From: Beroe ovata
Taxonomy: Eukaryota; Ctenophora; Nuda; Beroida; Beroidae
DNA length: 40,055 bases
Direction of reading: 5' to 3'
Assembly (NCBI GenBank): GCA_946803715.1
Contig: CAMPET010000008.1
Location: 557,364 to 597,418 of the forward strand
Position numbers and translations under genes: made by a program. This document shows positions 11,721 to 22,450 of the stretch, piece by piece (the stretch's first letter is position 1; each line of letters opens with the position of its first letter). Under the pieces are notes generated by a model. The model searched no databases and was not told where the DNA came from. It worked only from the letters and a program-made list of their open reading frames with translations.

Positions 11721-13425
11721 TCACGTTTCACTTCTCTCAAGAGTACGGTAATGGTCAAACATCGGGTCCATTATTAGATCCTTGCTGTGTAATCTCTTCT
11801 CACAGTCCCGTTCCATACACTTATTGACAAAGTTCTGCAGTTGTCGTGGCGTATCTGGAGGGAGGGGGAGTTTCTTTGTGTCCTTGTATATGTGATATTG
11901 TGCTACCTCCGACGGATGGTCTCCCCAGGGTGTGTCACCACAAATCATCTCGAACATGGCAATTCCCACCGACCATACGTCCACTTTACGACCTGCTTTC
12001 CCTGGTATACGGTGGAGACTTGATCATATGGGTCAACAGGCAAAAACAATTACCATCGCGAGCTCGCATTTACAAACATGACACTGTCATGATGACAGAT
12101 GCTCAATCAATGATGAAATGGTTCCCGATCCCCTTACCTTTTCCCTCAATCAGTTCTGGAGCTCTCCAATGCGGGTTCCCCACTTGACTACTGAACAGTG
12201 AGCAATGAGTCTCGGTGAACGATTTGGAGATCCCAAAGTCCGTTATTTTGATCACATTGGCCGAACTTATGAGGATGTTCTTCGACCGCAAATCCCTGAT
12301 GATATTTACCAAACGATAATGATTTTCATATCCATGTTAAATAGCTTGGTTTACAAGTGACAAAATCCCGGAGAAAACAAACCTGTGGACGATCTCCTTG
12401 CTGTGCATGTAAACCAAACCACTGAGTATTTGGTAGGTGTAATCGATAACCACGTTGTTATTGAATGTTCCTGATTCCTGTAGGGCATCAAACATATTCC
12501 TCCCGTCCACGTATTCCATGAAAATGAGGAACGCATCTTCGATCTGTTTGGTTGTGAAGTATTTCACTATATTAGGATGGGATAGACGTCGGTGGATTGA
12601 GATTTCATTCTGAACTGTCTTCTTTTCAATCTCGTAGTCGTCTGGAAAAAAGACAGTAATTTGAAATTTAAGTTCTAAAGATTGATAATAAACAGAGTTT
12701 GGGAGAGATGCTAAATTGTAACAAATAGACAGCGCTGATCCATGCTATCGGATGAATCCGGAAACGGTTAGATTTAAACACAAACCATTGTCGCCAGTTG
12801 GTATTGCTTTGATCGCCATGTCAATAGACGGCCGGGGATCAAAGTAGTGGTAAACATAACCAAAACTACCGCGACCAACAAACTCCCAGCTTGAACAGTC
12901 CGCAGGAAATGAGTAGGTTTCTTCTGTATCCGTCCGGAACACTTCAATAGACACAAAGTCGTCTTGTGAGTTCTGAAATAAGTTCATATTCGGTCATTTC
13001 GTATTGATCGTTTCACGAATGATTATTGAATGTAATGAATGTAGAGAATCTACTGATACAAGTATATAGTCTCCTCTATTAATATCAGAGTTATTTCTCT
13101 GTCATATATTGACATGCGAATTTCGACTGCATGGAGCTTGCGTGCCAAATCATTTTAAAATGAACACTGGTATTGCCAATAATTCACTAATTGCGCCCTG
13201 AATTCTACGATATTTGAAGAAAGACATCGCGTGGTGCACAAAACAAAGTACTACTAGTGCCGCCGCGCGTTCCAAATACGATTTCACAAACTGTGACTGT
13301 ACCACGCATGGCCTATGATAATTCATCGCAATCTGCCCGCGTTTTTCAGTGAAAACACCTATTTATGATAATAATAATACCTGAATAAGGGTATCAATCG
13401 GTGCAAGTGGAGTCAGCACATCCAT
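11721..13425 (-). CDS. MAP3K (MEKK/STE11)-like protein kinase, kinase domain only
   Basis: Five minus-strand exons join in phase: 13381-13425, 12786-12972, 12383-12641, 12138-12295 and 11721-11992, giving 306 residues. Landmarks: glycine loop GRGSFG (48-53), AIK lysine K70, helix C glutamate E90 (NEISIHRRLSHPNIV), hinge FMEYVDGRNMF, catalytic HRDLRSKN (163-170), DFG (183-185), GNPHWRAPE (to 211) and RKVDVWSVGIAMFEM. These fit the STE11 group, which phosphorylates MAP2Ks. The usual HRDLK lysine is Arg (R167), as in Src-type tyrosine kinases; in Ser/Thr kinases it is normally Lys. The first exon gives only 15 residues (MDVLTPLAPIDTLIQ), so no regulatory N-terminal domain is seen, unlike most MAP3Ks. 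An alternative upstream exon is possible. Confidence 0.9.
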
Positions 13426-14794
13426 GTTTCAGCAACTAGGAGTGATGTTAATTAGGAATTTTGTCGCAGAGACCATAACCAAAATCAATCAGTAGAGGGA
13501 AATGCGATATGATCCCAGCGCAATTATTGATAAAATGACATTGATTCACTTCGGGAAACAATAAATAATAGAAGATATCGTAAAATATTTCATATACAGT
13601 ATTTACAGTAAGTCATTCACAGACATACAAGAATCTTGAATAAAGGATCTGTGGCGTGACTATTTAAACGTTCACAAAACGTTTTTAATTTATCCAATAT
13701 CCATTATTGCTGAACTAGAGAAAAGTGTTTGAAATTTCTGATATGTACGAAATTGTGGAAGGTGAAATCACTCAAAAGGTTTTAGCTTTGTTATTATTAA
13801 AACGAATTATATTAAAGTTTCGGTGAATTTTTCGAATTTAAGTTTTAGAATCACTGATATAAGGATGATGAAATGTAAAACTTTCTCAGCTGTTAAAACA
13901 TTAGGTTGTTGCTATTTACATGTACACATATTCACACATTGAAGCAGAGGACTGAATCATACTCAATAAATTACAAAATAATCTGACTTGATTTCAATTA
14001 CAGAGAATACTATTCACAGGTGAGAATGCAATCAAAAATGCTGAAAATCATCGGCATGCAATGTTGAGTGTTGGAGTGTATATATATATACACGGTACAA
14101 TGTATATACACAGTGATGTAGATACATGAAATATACACGGGGATGATGACTGCCGGTTATGATGAATAAAATATCAAATAGTAGATCATGCTCTGTTAAA
14201 TATATCGTGTCGTTGTTGAATATTGATTGTGAACCTATTTTGAAAAGTAACTGACACTTCGTGAACACAGAAATTTCTCTTCAGTAATCAAGGTCGCGAG
14301 AAATATCTAGGTTTAGAGCCAGAGCTATGATTTCAAATACGTATTTGTGCATGAAAATTTACAAAATCAACCCTGATAACTAGGGCAAAATCTGACATTG
14401 ATGAACAATCCGCTGAATTTTTCACTAAACTTCAATATATTTCAGTTTAACCTAATACCTTTTGGTATAAAATTCCTTTTCGAAGGAATGTAATGTTCCT
14501 TGCAGTTCATGTGTTCTCTATGTCTTGTTGAACATTTCAGCTAACAACAGTCATTGGTAGAACGTATACATTACACACACGCAATACATCCAATATCTAC
14601 AATTATGTCTGTTATACCACCACGCGCTATGGTGAATTGTCTGTTTTTTGATCAGCATTCCTGCTTACTGACTGTCCGCAATACTTCCGCAATAATTTTC
14701 GTAACATTTTCGTCCTCTATATTAACAGTTTATTGAAAAGTTCGTAAAGAGGAAGAATGAAAGGGAGTTAGAATTATCATAGAGGAGACCACTC
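13426..14794. other. Intergenic, no supported gene
   Basis: AT-rich spacer holding the kinase promoter region and the 3' flank of the ankyrin gene. A short TATATATATACAC run lies near 14080-14095. I see no exon with both splice borders and protein-like composition. Confidence 0.6.
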
Positions 14795-16930
14795 TCACTT
14801 CTCATTCTCTACATTATCACTACTAGGAGTCTCAGGTTGCAACACATCCATCCTGTTTGGAGATACAGGATTCAGTTTCTTCTTGTACCACGGGTTCGGC
14901 TCTGACGGCGCCTGCCGGCCCGGGATTACCGGCATCGGCCCGAGAAGAGAGTTACTCCTCGGGGGCAGGCCCTCCGGTAACGAGTGATGTAACTCGAGAG
15001 TTTGCTCAATGATGACAGAGTCACCCTTCCGTGACGGTATCTGCTCTATCTTACTGTACCGCGGTGACATCTTTATATCAGGCTGTCTCTGGTCATCCAG
15101 AGTGGAAATGTGGGTGGAGGACAACTGCATTATCCCGGTATCATCTTTCTGCAGACCCATGTCAATGTTGTTTCCACGGGCAGTTCTCGGTCTCTCTGGC
15201 ATCGTATCCCTATCATCAGGTGCGTGTCCGTTAGTCAACATGCCGTCTTTGGGCGGTGGCGGTTTCGGAGGGATGATGTTCAGTTTCCAGGGAACTTGCG
15301 GAGCTTCCCTGGCCGCATCTGCGGGGAGGGGGGAGGAGGGTCGCTTGTTCCTCTTTCCCCGTGAAGATGTCGGCCTCGCTGCAGCAGCAAAGGGAGACTG
15401 CTCCGTTGATTTGCCGGTTATCATATCCCTGATATCTCCCAACTCCCTCAGCTTCTGTGGCTTCTGCTGAACTCCCTGTTGTATCTGGTGTGAAGAGTGT
15501 CGGAGTAGCCCTGGGGTTATTGTTGAAACATTGGCGGGGGAAGAGAACTTCAGTCGGGAGTTACTCTTACTCACACTCGTACTTAGCTTATTCCCCGAGC
15601 TATTGAGGATAATTACTCTCCTGTCATTGGGATGCTGTGTCAGAGAAGCAATTGGTTTCATTGATGTTTGATTCTGGTGCAGAGGCATGATCGGGGAAAC
15701 AGAGGATTGCATTGTTTTGGGAGAATGTGGACGATTAGATGCACCATGACTCTCCTCCTCTCCACCAGTGTGATACGCTGAAATCACGATGGAGCAGTAG
15801 TGAAGCTGCTTCATCTGAGCAATGGTGTGCGGTGTCAATCCCTCCTTGTCAGGTGTCACCGTGCTGCCACCTCTCTCCAATAGGAAGTTAGTGACACCAC
15901 TGTGAGCGTTGTTGACAGCGTGGTGTACTGGTGTTCTCCCGTCTATGTCAGCCACCAGGAGTTTCGAAATGTCGAATTTATCTGCAACTGCTTTGCATAC
16001 ATCTAGCTTTCCAATCAGTGCAGCGTGGTGGAGAATATTCCGGTCGAGCTTGTCTTTCTGTGCTACTGTTTCGGAATTCAGGAAAAGCTCCACGACATCC
16101 ACGTGATCGACTCCCATGTGTAGTAAAGACCTGCCCTTTTCATCAGTCACACATGCCAACTTGGGACCATTTGGAGATGCGAGGATGATTTTCAAGGCAT
16201 CTATTTTACCCCTCTTAGCTGCCCACATTATAGGGGTTTCGCCCTCCTTATCTGCCTTATTGAGATCAGCATCGTACTTGAGAAGGAGCTGCAAGCATAC
16301 TGTATCCTCTACCTCAACTGCCCAATGCGCTGGACTCCTGCCCTCAATGTCACATAACCCTGTTTTGGCACACAGCTGCAGCAAGTCATCAGTCACGATA
16401 GGATTCTCATTCATAACGGCTCGGTGCAAGGCTGAACTCCCATCGTGGGCTTGGTGGTTCACATTACACCCACTGCTAGCAAAGAACTTGATGTAGTGCT
16501 CTAACTCAGATATGCCCGCACAATAATGAAGAGGAGTTCTCCCAAGAGAATCCACCTCTCCATGGTACCCAACAGATTCGATATACTTCTGACACGATTC
16601 CCCGTCCCCTGATGACAACATGTCAAACAGCTGAGACATTTTCTCTTTTTGCACCCCGGCACCATGCATGCTACTAGCAAGATATTGGGGTTTGTTGCTC
16701 TCAGGCTTTTTCAAGTCATACCAAGGCCAAATGTATTTATCAGGTTTCCCATGGTCTTGTTTCTTCTTGAGGACTTTCCAATACGTTTGCATTTGTAATA
16801 AAGTCAAGTTCAGCGCATCTCTCAACTTTGCTGCATCGACATCAGATGCAATTTTTGCCTGGAAATCCTGGATTACACTAGATATTCTCTGTAAATCTTT
16901 CTTCTTTACAAGCATACTTGCTGCAGTCAT
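14795..16930 (-). CDS. Ankyrin-repeat protein with disordered Pro/Ser-rich tail
   Basis: One uninterrupted 711-codon frame. Residues about 1-60 are a charged helical segment (KKKDLQRISSVIQDFQAKI...). Residues about 127-372 hold roughly seven ankyrin repeats, shown by GRTPLHYCA, GSSALHRAV, GRSPAHWAV, GETPIMWAA, GRSLLHMGV, DRNILHHAA and GRTPVHHAV. From about 395 the chain is low-complexity, rich in Pro, Ser and Arg (PPKPPPPKDG near the middle), and is likely disordered. Ankyrin repeats bind proteins; the layout recalls inversin-like scaffolds, but no IQ or other domain proves that. ATG 16930 follows in-frame stops, and an upstream 5' UTR exon is possible. The long single exon is unusual among its intron-rich neighbours. 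Confidence 0.88.
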   Translation of the reverse strand: MTAASMLVKKKDLQRISSVIQDFQAKIASDVDAAKLRDALNLTLLQMQTYWKVLKKKQDHGKPDKYIWPWYDLKKPESNKPQYLASSMHGAGVQKEKMSQLFDMLSSGDGESCQKYIESVGYHGEVDSLGRTPLHYCAGISELEHYIKFFASSGCNVNHQAHDGSSALHRAVMNENPIVTDDLLQLCAKTGLCDIEGRSPAHWAVEVEDTVCLQLLLKYDADLNKADKEGETPIMWAAKRGKIDALKIILASPNGPKLACVTDEKGRSLLHMGVDHVDVVELFLNSETVAQKDKLDRNILHHAALIGKLDVCKAVADKFDISKLLVADIDGRTPVHHAVNNAHSGVTNFLLERGGSTVTPDKEGLTPHTIAQMKQLHYCSIVISAYHTGGEEESHGASNRPHSPKTMQSSVSPIMPLHQNQTSMKPIASLTQHPNDRRVIILNSSGNKLSTSVSKSNSRLKFSSPANVSTITPGLLRHSSHQIQQGVQQKPQKLRELGDIRDMITGKSTEQSPFAAAARPTSSRGKRNKRPSSPLPADAAREAPQVPWKLNIIPPKPPPPKDGMLTNGHAPDDRDTMPERPRTARGNNIDMGLQKDDTGIMQLSSTHISTLDDQRQPDIKMSPRYSKIEQIPSRKGDSVIIEQTLELHHSLPEGLPPRSNSLLGPMPVIPGRQAPSEPNPWYKKKLNPVSPNRMDVLQPETPSSDNVENEK

Positions 16931-17660
16931 ATCTCAGGCTTATTCCGGCTTCTAAAATCGTTCATAGTCCTATAAGGAATAAAGAATTTAGATTGAAGAG
17001 TACATTATAAAGACATAATAAAAATTTATATGATTTTGAAATTTCATTGAAGAGACACGAAACAAAATGAATGCTGTAAAGAAGTCATCATGATCTCTCA
17101 ATTCTCTTCAATGCAGAAAAAACATGCGAAAATACTGCAAATCGCCACTTTGTACTATTCGAGTAAGCCCCATGATGGCATAAGATGAAAAATAACAATT
17201 AATAGTTCAAAGCGCACATGGTATACTAGCTGATGAGTTGCTCAATGAAATATAAGCCTCGGCCCTTACAGCAAGTAATACTTTATCAACAGAATTTTAT
17301 TTAATTTATAAACATAGTCGTTTTATGCTGCCACCTGGATAACGTTATTCTCTGCATACAACATTAACCCAACACCATTACCTGATAAGCTATGAATCAT
17401 ATCACACAATAATTGTACCCACATCAACACAATCCTCATACTGTCTTGTAAACAGGTTCACTCTCGAAAAATCTAGTCGAAGAGTTTAAAAAATGGTGAA
17501 ATTTCAAATCATGAATAAAATGTCAGCATGAATCTGTATTCTGTACGTTCAGAGAACTGTTCGTGAAACAGAGGATAGGGGAAAACAGATATTAGTAGAC
17601 CCATTGCATCAGCTGGGATGTGAAATTCAGATATTGTCAGAAGCAACCTGTTCTGCTTAC

Positions 17661-18715
17661 CACTTTCTCTCGCCAAGAGGCAGTTGAATCAGTTTCATTT
17701 CTAATGTTAAATACCTTTACTTCAAACATTTTGGCCCTTTGATAGTATGGAAGTTTTCTTGTTTTTTCTGCATCTGTAGTATCGTACGATTGACCATGTT
17801 CCAAGAGCAGTGCAAGCAGCTCGTAGTGGAAAGAGTGACTTGAAAATTCCCAAAGAAACAATGAAATTTAATCCAGGTGTTGCTGACATTGAATCCAGTG
17901 AATTGAACTTCTCCAAGACACCCTCGATCTGACCAAACCTGAGAATTTAGTGACTATAATTGCTACATATATGACCCATCTGAGGACTTGGGATTTCAAA
18001 AATGATGGTTGTAGATGAAAGAAAACCAGCTGAATCAACATCATGAAAAATAGACAAATTTAAGTTGATAGTTGATCTACCTTGTAACAACGATGTAACA
18101 ACTACCAAATAGCAGGAGGGAGGTTGAAACATGAAATATAGATCCAACAATACTATACTCCCATAAAGATTTTTTAATACTTTTCCAAGATTTCACTTGT
18201 GTTTTCTCACTTATTCTGATGGGTCTTTCTGAATTCTGATGAAAAGCCTTGGAAGTAAAGCTTTGCTGTATTCTTGTTCCTCTCTCTTTCAAAGCAAAAC
18301 ATGTATAATACCGTATGGCTAAGCAGGAATATCCATGGAATGGCTTGACATGTAAAATCATTCTTTAGCCATATTCACTAAGATATTTTTCATATATACA
18401 AAGATACATATACAAGGAAGATGTAAACATATGACCACACCATTCTTCATGTTCATTTTGGCTATCAATTTAAAACATCATTGGGACCTGATCATGAAGA
18501 GTAGTTAATGGAGCTTACCCTCTTGCCTCAAACTTCCCCGTGTCATTAGTGACTACTCCTACAAGAAGTGATGATTTGTTAGTGCATGGGATATGTATAG
18601 ATGTCCTCTCTTGTATTGAGCACTTCAAGCCTAAGTCACTAAAGTCAAACCTCACATTCCCAGTGGCTATCTTGGAAAATGTGGCCGCGAATGGCATTTC
18701 GCACTCAGAAATCGG
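17661..18715 (-). CDS. Unidentified multi-exon gene (partial)
   Basis: Two exons are well bounded. 18519-18715: acceptor TTGACAG, then PISECEMPFAATFSKIATGN... to SSLLVGVVTNDTGKFEARG and a GTAAGC donor. 17661-17838: acceptor TTTTCAAG, then HSFHYELLALLLEHGQSYDT... to STASWREKV and a GTAAGC donor. Between them, about 18176-18360, an open stretch reads KPFHGYSCLAIRYYTCFALK... and a further piece near 17880-17935 reads FGQIEGVLEKFNSLDSMSA, with unclear borders. Neither 5' nor 3' end was found. The ELLALLLEHG phrase is ankyrin-like, so this could be upstream coding of the ankyrin gene at 16930 or a separate gene. No function is assigned. Confidence 0.55.
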
Positions 18716-18924
18716 CTGTCAATAGGCATGCTGTATATTGATTCCAAGTGGTTTCATAATAAGGCATTTGAAAGTGTATGAGCCATGAGGTCTATCATTT
18801 ATAGAACGTATTATTAACATTTAGGCAGTCAACTGTCACTTAAACTAGAATAAGGATCAACTAAGTACATATTTTAATCATAATTACACATGTATTTATG
18901 ACGTAAGAAAATTTTTTGTCACGC

Positions 18925-19012
18925 ATGAGCATAGCTCAGTGGTCTAAGATACTCGCGCCGTAGCTGTCGTTCGCAGTACTCCGCGGGTTCGAGTCCCTCG
19001 TTTTACCTTTTT
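18925..19012 (+). other. tRNA-like sequence with pol III boxes (tRNA pseudogene or SINE head)
   Basis: An A box, TAGCTCAGTGG (18932-18942), and a B box, GGTTCGAGTCC (18986-18996), lie at near-normal tRNA spacing. A TTTTT terminator starts at 19008. The T arm pairs four of five. The acceptor stem pairs poorly (about four of seven with wobbles), the D stem is broken and no clean anticodon arm with U33 can be drawn. Such a pattern fits a decayed tRNA (class II-like length) or the head of a tRNA-derived SINE. Confidence 0.6.
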
Positions 19013-19503
19013 CTGATAAGGAATCTGTTATTCTCTTGTTGTGATCTCGGTGGCAGTCTATGAATAATACGCCTCTGAAATGAGCACATGGTCCCATTTC
19101 TTCACAGATGTGTCACAAATATTCAATTTTTACGATTGGCAAGGTGTACAATCTGATGACCACAGCCAGATTCGACAGCGACCACATTCAGGTCCAATAC
19201 CAAGTTCACGATCAATGCCAAGTTCACGATCGAAACTTCTCGTTTCCGTATGGAAGAGTGCCCCTGATGTAATAGAGAAATATCGCTTACTTCATATCAC
19301 CACAAAAATCACGTAGGAACAGGTGGTCATGACAGCGGCCCCTGACAGCGATATTCGACAGCCATGACGTTCATGTACTGCTGTTATTCCGCTGTCGCGG
19401 CTCAACTAAATACTAACAACGCGCGCATTATTTAACTATATGCGTACCGATCAGACTGTATTTGGGACCATAACATTGATGTTATAGCCACTTTTACTAA
19501 TGA

Positions 19504-20073
19504 AAACTAAAATTTTCGATCGAATATTTGGCTGTAGCTTGCTGTCAGCCGAATTTTTGCTGCGAATTTCATGACGCATATTCTCCACATTTAGCCACTG
19601 GGCTCACATTTCTTGAGCAAGCTAGGTTATTCTGGGTACAAGAACAAGTTCGTAGAGGAGAAGTTCAGTCTGTTAATGCTGGCAGAGGAGCCTTGTGTAT
19701 AATTGACTGAAGCTTTATGAAGGACTTTGAGACTAACAAGTAATGCAACCATACCCAGTTTGAATGTTTGGGGGAGGTTGACCCTATTCCTAACGTAATC
19801 AATGCTTTTATTTGTGGTGAGTTGGTGAATCATGTCAGTTTGTTGACAGAGAAACATCATTCAATGTTGTTGGCCCTTGGAAAGTTCTGGTATCGTAACA
19901 ATTCTAGTATTGCTACCAATGGATCACTAGCAAATATCGCAGTGCACTATGCTCTTAGATGTACTATCTTTGATTCTGATAATGTACGTCACAAACTATT
20001 TGGCCTCAAATGCTTTGTAGATGACCTCACTGGTTTTCATCAAAAATTATTTGAACTATTTGACTATCAATGA
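19504..20073 (+). pseudogene. Decayed ORF with two in-frame stops
   Basis: One reading frame runs about 190 codons through two internal stops, TGA at 19708-19710 and TAA at 19741-19743. It reads ...LATGLTFLEQARLFWVQEQV... stop SFMKDFETNK stop CNHTQFECLGEVDPIPNVIN... and ends KLFELFDYQ. Composition is protein-like on both sides of the stops, which suggests a broken coding sequence. It lies in a repeat-rich island and may be a transposable-element relic, but I do not recognise the family. Introns at the stops are a less likely explanation, as no good splice sites flank them. Confidence 0.45.
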
Positions 20074-20252
20074 TAATCTACATAAGTTTATTCTATCAAT
20101 TAAGGATAATATAATATAGATGATCTATGGGATTTCAATCATTGTGGATCTTATACATCACTAGAAAACCCGCCACGACTCATTGAGTGTATTACACATT
20201 GAGTCAGCGGGAAATAAATGACAGTCGAAAGTAACACATCATTTACTTGATA

Positions 20253-20324
20253 CATGAAAAAGAATGCACACAGAGCAGTCAACTCTCACAATGTGTGCAT
20301 TGAGAGTGTGCATTCTTTTTCATG
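20253..20324. repeat. Hairpin element with 19-nt perfect arms
   Basis: Arms CATGAAAAAGAATGCACAC (20253-20271) and its exact reverse complement (20306-20324) enclose a 34-nt loop, which has its own short inverted pair CTCTCA/TGAGAG. It resembles a MITE or foldback remnant; no target-site duplication was identified. Confidence 0.8.
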
Positions 20325-20697
20325 TTTGAGTCATAAAACTTGTAGAAGGGCACCATCACACTGTTTTTGGTCATTTCTTTAAACTTCCCCATCAGCAGCA
20401 AGAGAGCAACGTAAAGTAGCAGGTTCATAAAAGCTCCAGCTGATCACTCACTCTTGTGCATGTGCAACTTTTACGCTACCATAGTAACACACGCAGATTG
20501 TAGAATAGTGTCACGTTTGTCTACAAAGTCACAAAAGACGCCTGTCTACAAAGTCACGTAAAAGGCAAACAAACATCTTTCTTGGATATTGAGCATATGT
20601 CCAAAAGTAATGGAAGCTTATCTACAGATATTATTATCAAGTCAACTGAATTGAGAATCTATCTCCACTTCTCCAGCCATCACCCCAGGAATAATTG

Positions 20698-21255
20698 GCA
20701 GTCTGGAGGAAGTTTGAGCGGTCTTTCACTCAAAAAAAGCAGACATTGATCAAAAAATTGGACGACAGCTTTGAAATGCGGAATCATCTCAAAAAAGCAG
20801 ACGTCCACTTTTTTGAAATTCAGTTGATACAAAAGAAGCACCCTGATTGATCCATCTATCTTATTCCTTATGCCTCTCTAATAACAGCAACCTTCTTTCC
20901 ACACCAACATCCACCAATAATTCTGTTGGGTAATCATGACATCTTGTATTTATGATAATAACACAAATGAAGTATTGTAAAAGGATCCAACTTCCTCCAG
21001 ACTGCTGAATATTTTCTCTTTTATAGTTTACTATCTATTAAGATATAGAAGAACTATCAATGATGAAATAATGTTCATCAGACGACGGGAAGAACATTGT
21101 TTCTCAAGATCAGGTTATCCAAGAAAAAGGCTTTACAATATTTTGAGTGATGTTATGAAAAAACCAAGCCAAGCGTGCGATCATTAAATTCTCGACAGGA
21201 TTTATCATTTATCATCAGTACAATTTTGCCTGTCTACAATAGGGAGGAAGTTGGA
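20698..21255. repeat. Set of related inverted repeats
   Basis: GCAGTCTGGAGGAAGTT (20698-20714) matches the exact reverse complement at 20989-21005 (17 nt). The overlapping GGATCCAACTTCCTCC (20983-20998) is inverted again at 21243-21255 (13 nt exact). The three sites share a GGAGGAAGTT core and could be termini of nested non-autonomous elements. Confidence 0.7.
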
Positions 21256-21965
21256 CCTGGCCCTGGGACCTGGGTTTCCAGATTCCCGCCCGCCGCTAAT
21301 GTGATCAAAAATCAGATGACATGATATATTGATATTTATGACGATACACTTGCAATTGCAAATTGTTTGGTGCTGCTAGACCGCTGATGCAACCGTACTT
21401 GTCGATCGATGATAGATTGATAGACCCTGTCGAGAATTTCGTTTCGCGCGCGCGGCGCAAACGAAACTTATTCGCGGCTTGCATCAGCGGTCTTGTAGGA
21501 TTTTACCCTACCGTCGGTGCGCGCGATTTTCAATCCGCCCCGACTGGGATAAAATCCCGCCAGCAAGGGTAGGGTGAAATCCTACAATAGCGGTCTGGCA
21601 TCGCCCGACAACAACCGTACCGGCGTAGTACGCCGGTACGGTTGCATCAGTGATTTAGCGGCGTACTTGTCTGACGATGCTAGACCGCTGATGCAAGCCG
21701 CGAAGCGGCTTGCGTCAGCAAGGGAGAATAAGTTTGCGAGAATAAGTTTGCGCCGCGCGCGCGCAAAACGAAATTCTCGACAGGGTCTATCATCGATCGA
21801 CAAGCGGCGTACCCACGACGGCACGAGGCGACGCGGACGTGAAGCTTGCGTTGCGTTTGAGAAGTTGTCGATCATATCAATGATAGACCCTGTCGAGAAT
21901 TTCGTTTTGCGCGCGGCGTTCTCACTTCTCAGCCAACGAGCCGCGCGCACAGAACGAAATTCTAT
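21187..21965. repeat. CpG-rich nested foldback element
   Basis: A 23-nt motif, starting AGACCCTGTCGAGAATTTCG, occurs at 21422-21444 (+), 21766-21788 (-) and 21885-21907 (+), with a partial copy at 21187-21200 (-). Perfect 15-nt inverted repeats AGACCGCTGATGCAA bound 21378-21493. A hairpin at 21687-21719 repeats the same end sequence. A 20-nt inverted pair (one mismatch) TGTAGGATTTTACCCTACC lies near 21494 and 21567. A 33-nt palindrome sits at 21612-21644. CGCGCG runs make the block far richer in CpG than its AT-rich flanks. Open frames inside have no protein-like features and are read through on both strands, so none is called as a gene. It fits a non-coding foldback transposon. Confidence 0.8.
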
Positions 21966-22450
21966 ATACAATATACAACAGTGATAGTGTCATTCATACT
22001 TTTGTGAATGAATTCTTTTCATCATTCATCCGATATATCTGATAGGTCATTAGATAACCTAGTCTCCGCAATGCTATGATTTGATACTTTATATATCAAC
22101 TAACCTGGTTCTTAGTTTCATGTACTTCATCATTACCACGACTTGAGTTGATCTTGGTGGAAATTGAATAGCTGGTAGAAGTATAATTAATCTTCAAGGG
22201 CTTGTGGATGCAAGGTGTGTGTTAAGTAAATATCAAAGCTGTATAGTGTATAGTCATTGTACCGCTCTCATTGCTGGCAGGCAGATTTAACCTTGTTCTT
22301 TCTCTTGTGGCCCTGGTAGGACATTATTCAATGCTAAAGTGGCCCATTACCACAGTCTTTAGTACTTCTAGAGCATAATGTTTGAGTGCTGCTCTATTTC
22401 AGGATTTCTGATAGCAGAGATTCCCTGATTTATTATTAAACAGACCTGTG

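Noticed and set aside
15009-15470. 153-codon + strand ORF opposite the ankyrin gene
   Set aside because: Antisense shadow of the well-supported ankyrin coding sequence.
21363-21984. Open frames of 69-136 codons on both strands in the CpG-rich element
   Set aside because: They overlap on opposite strands and arise from inverted repeats with few stops due to high GC; no protein-like motif is seen.
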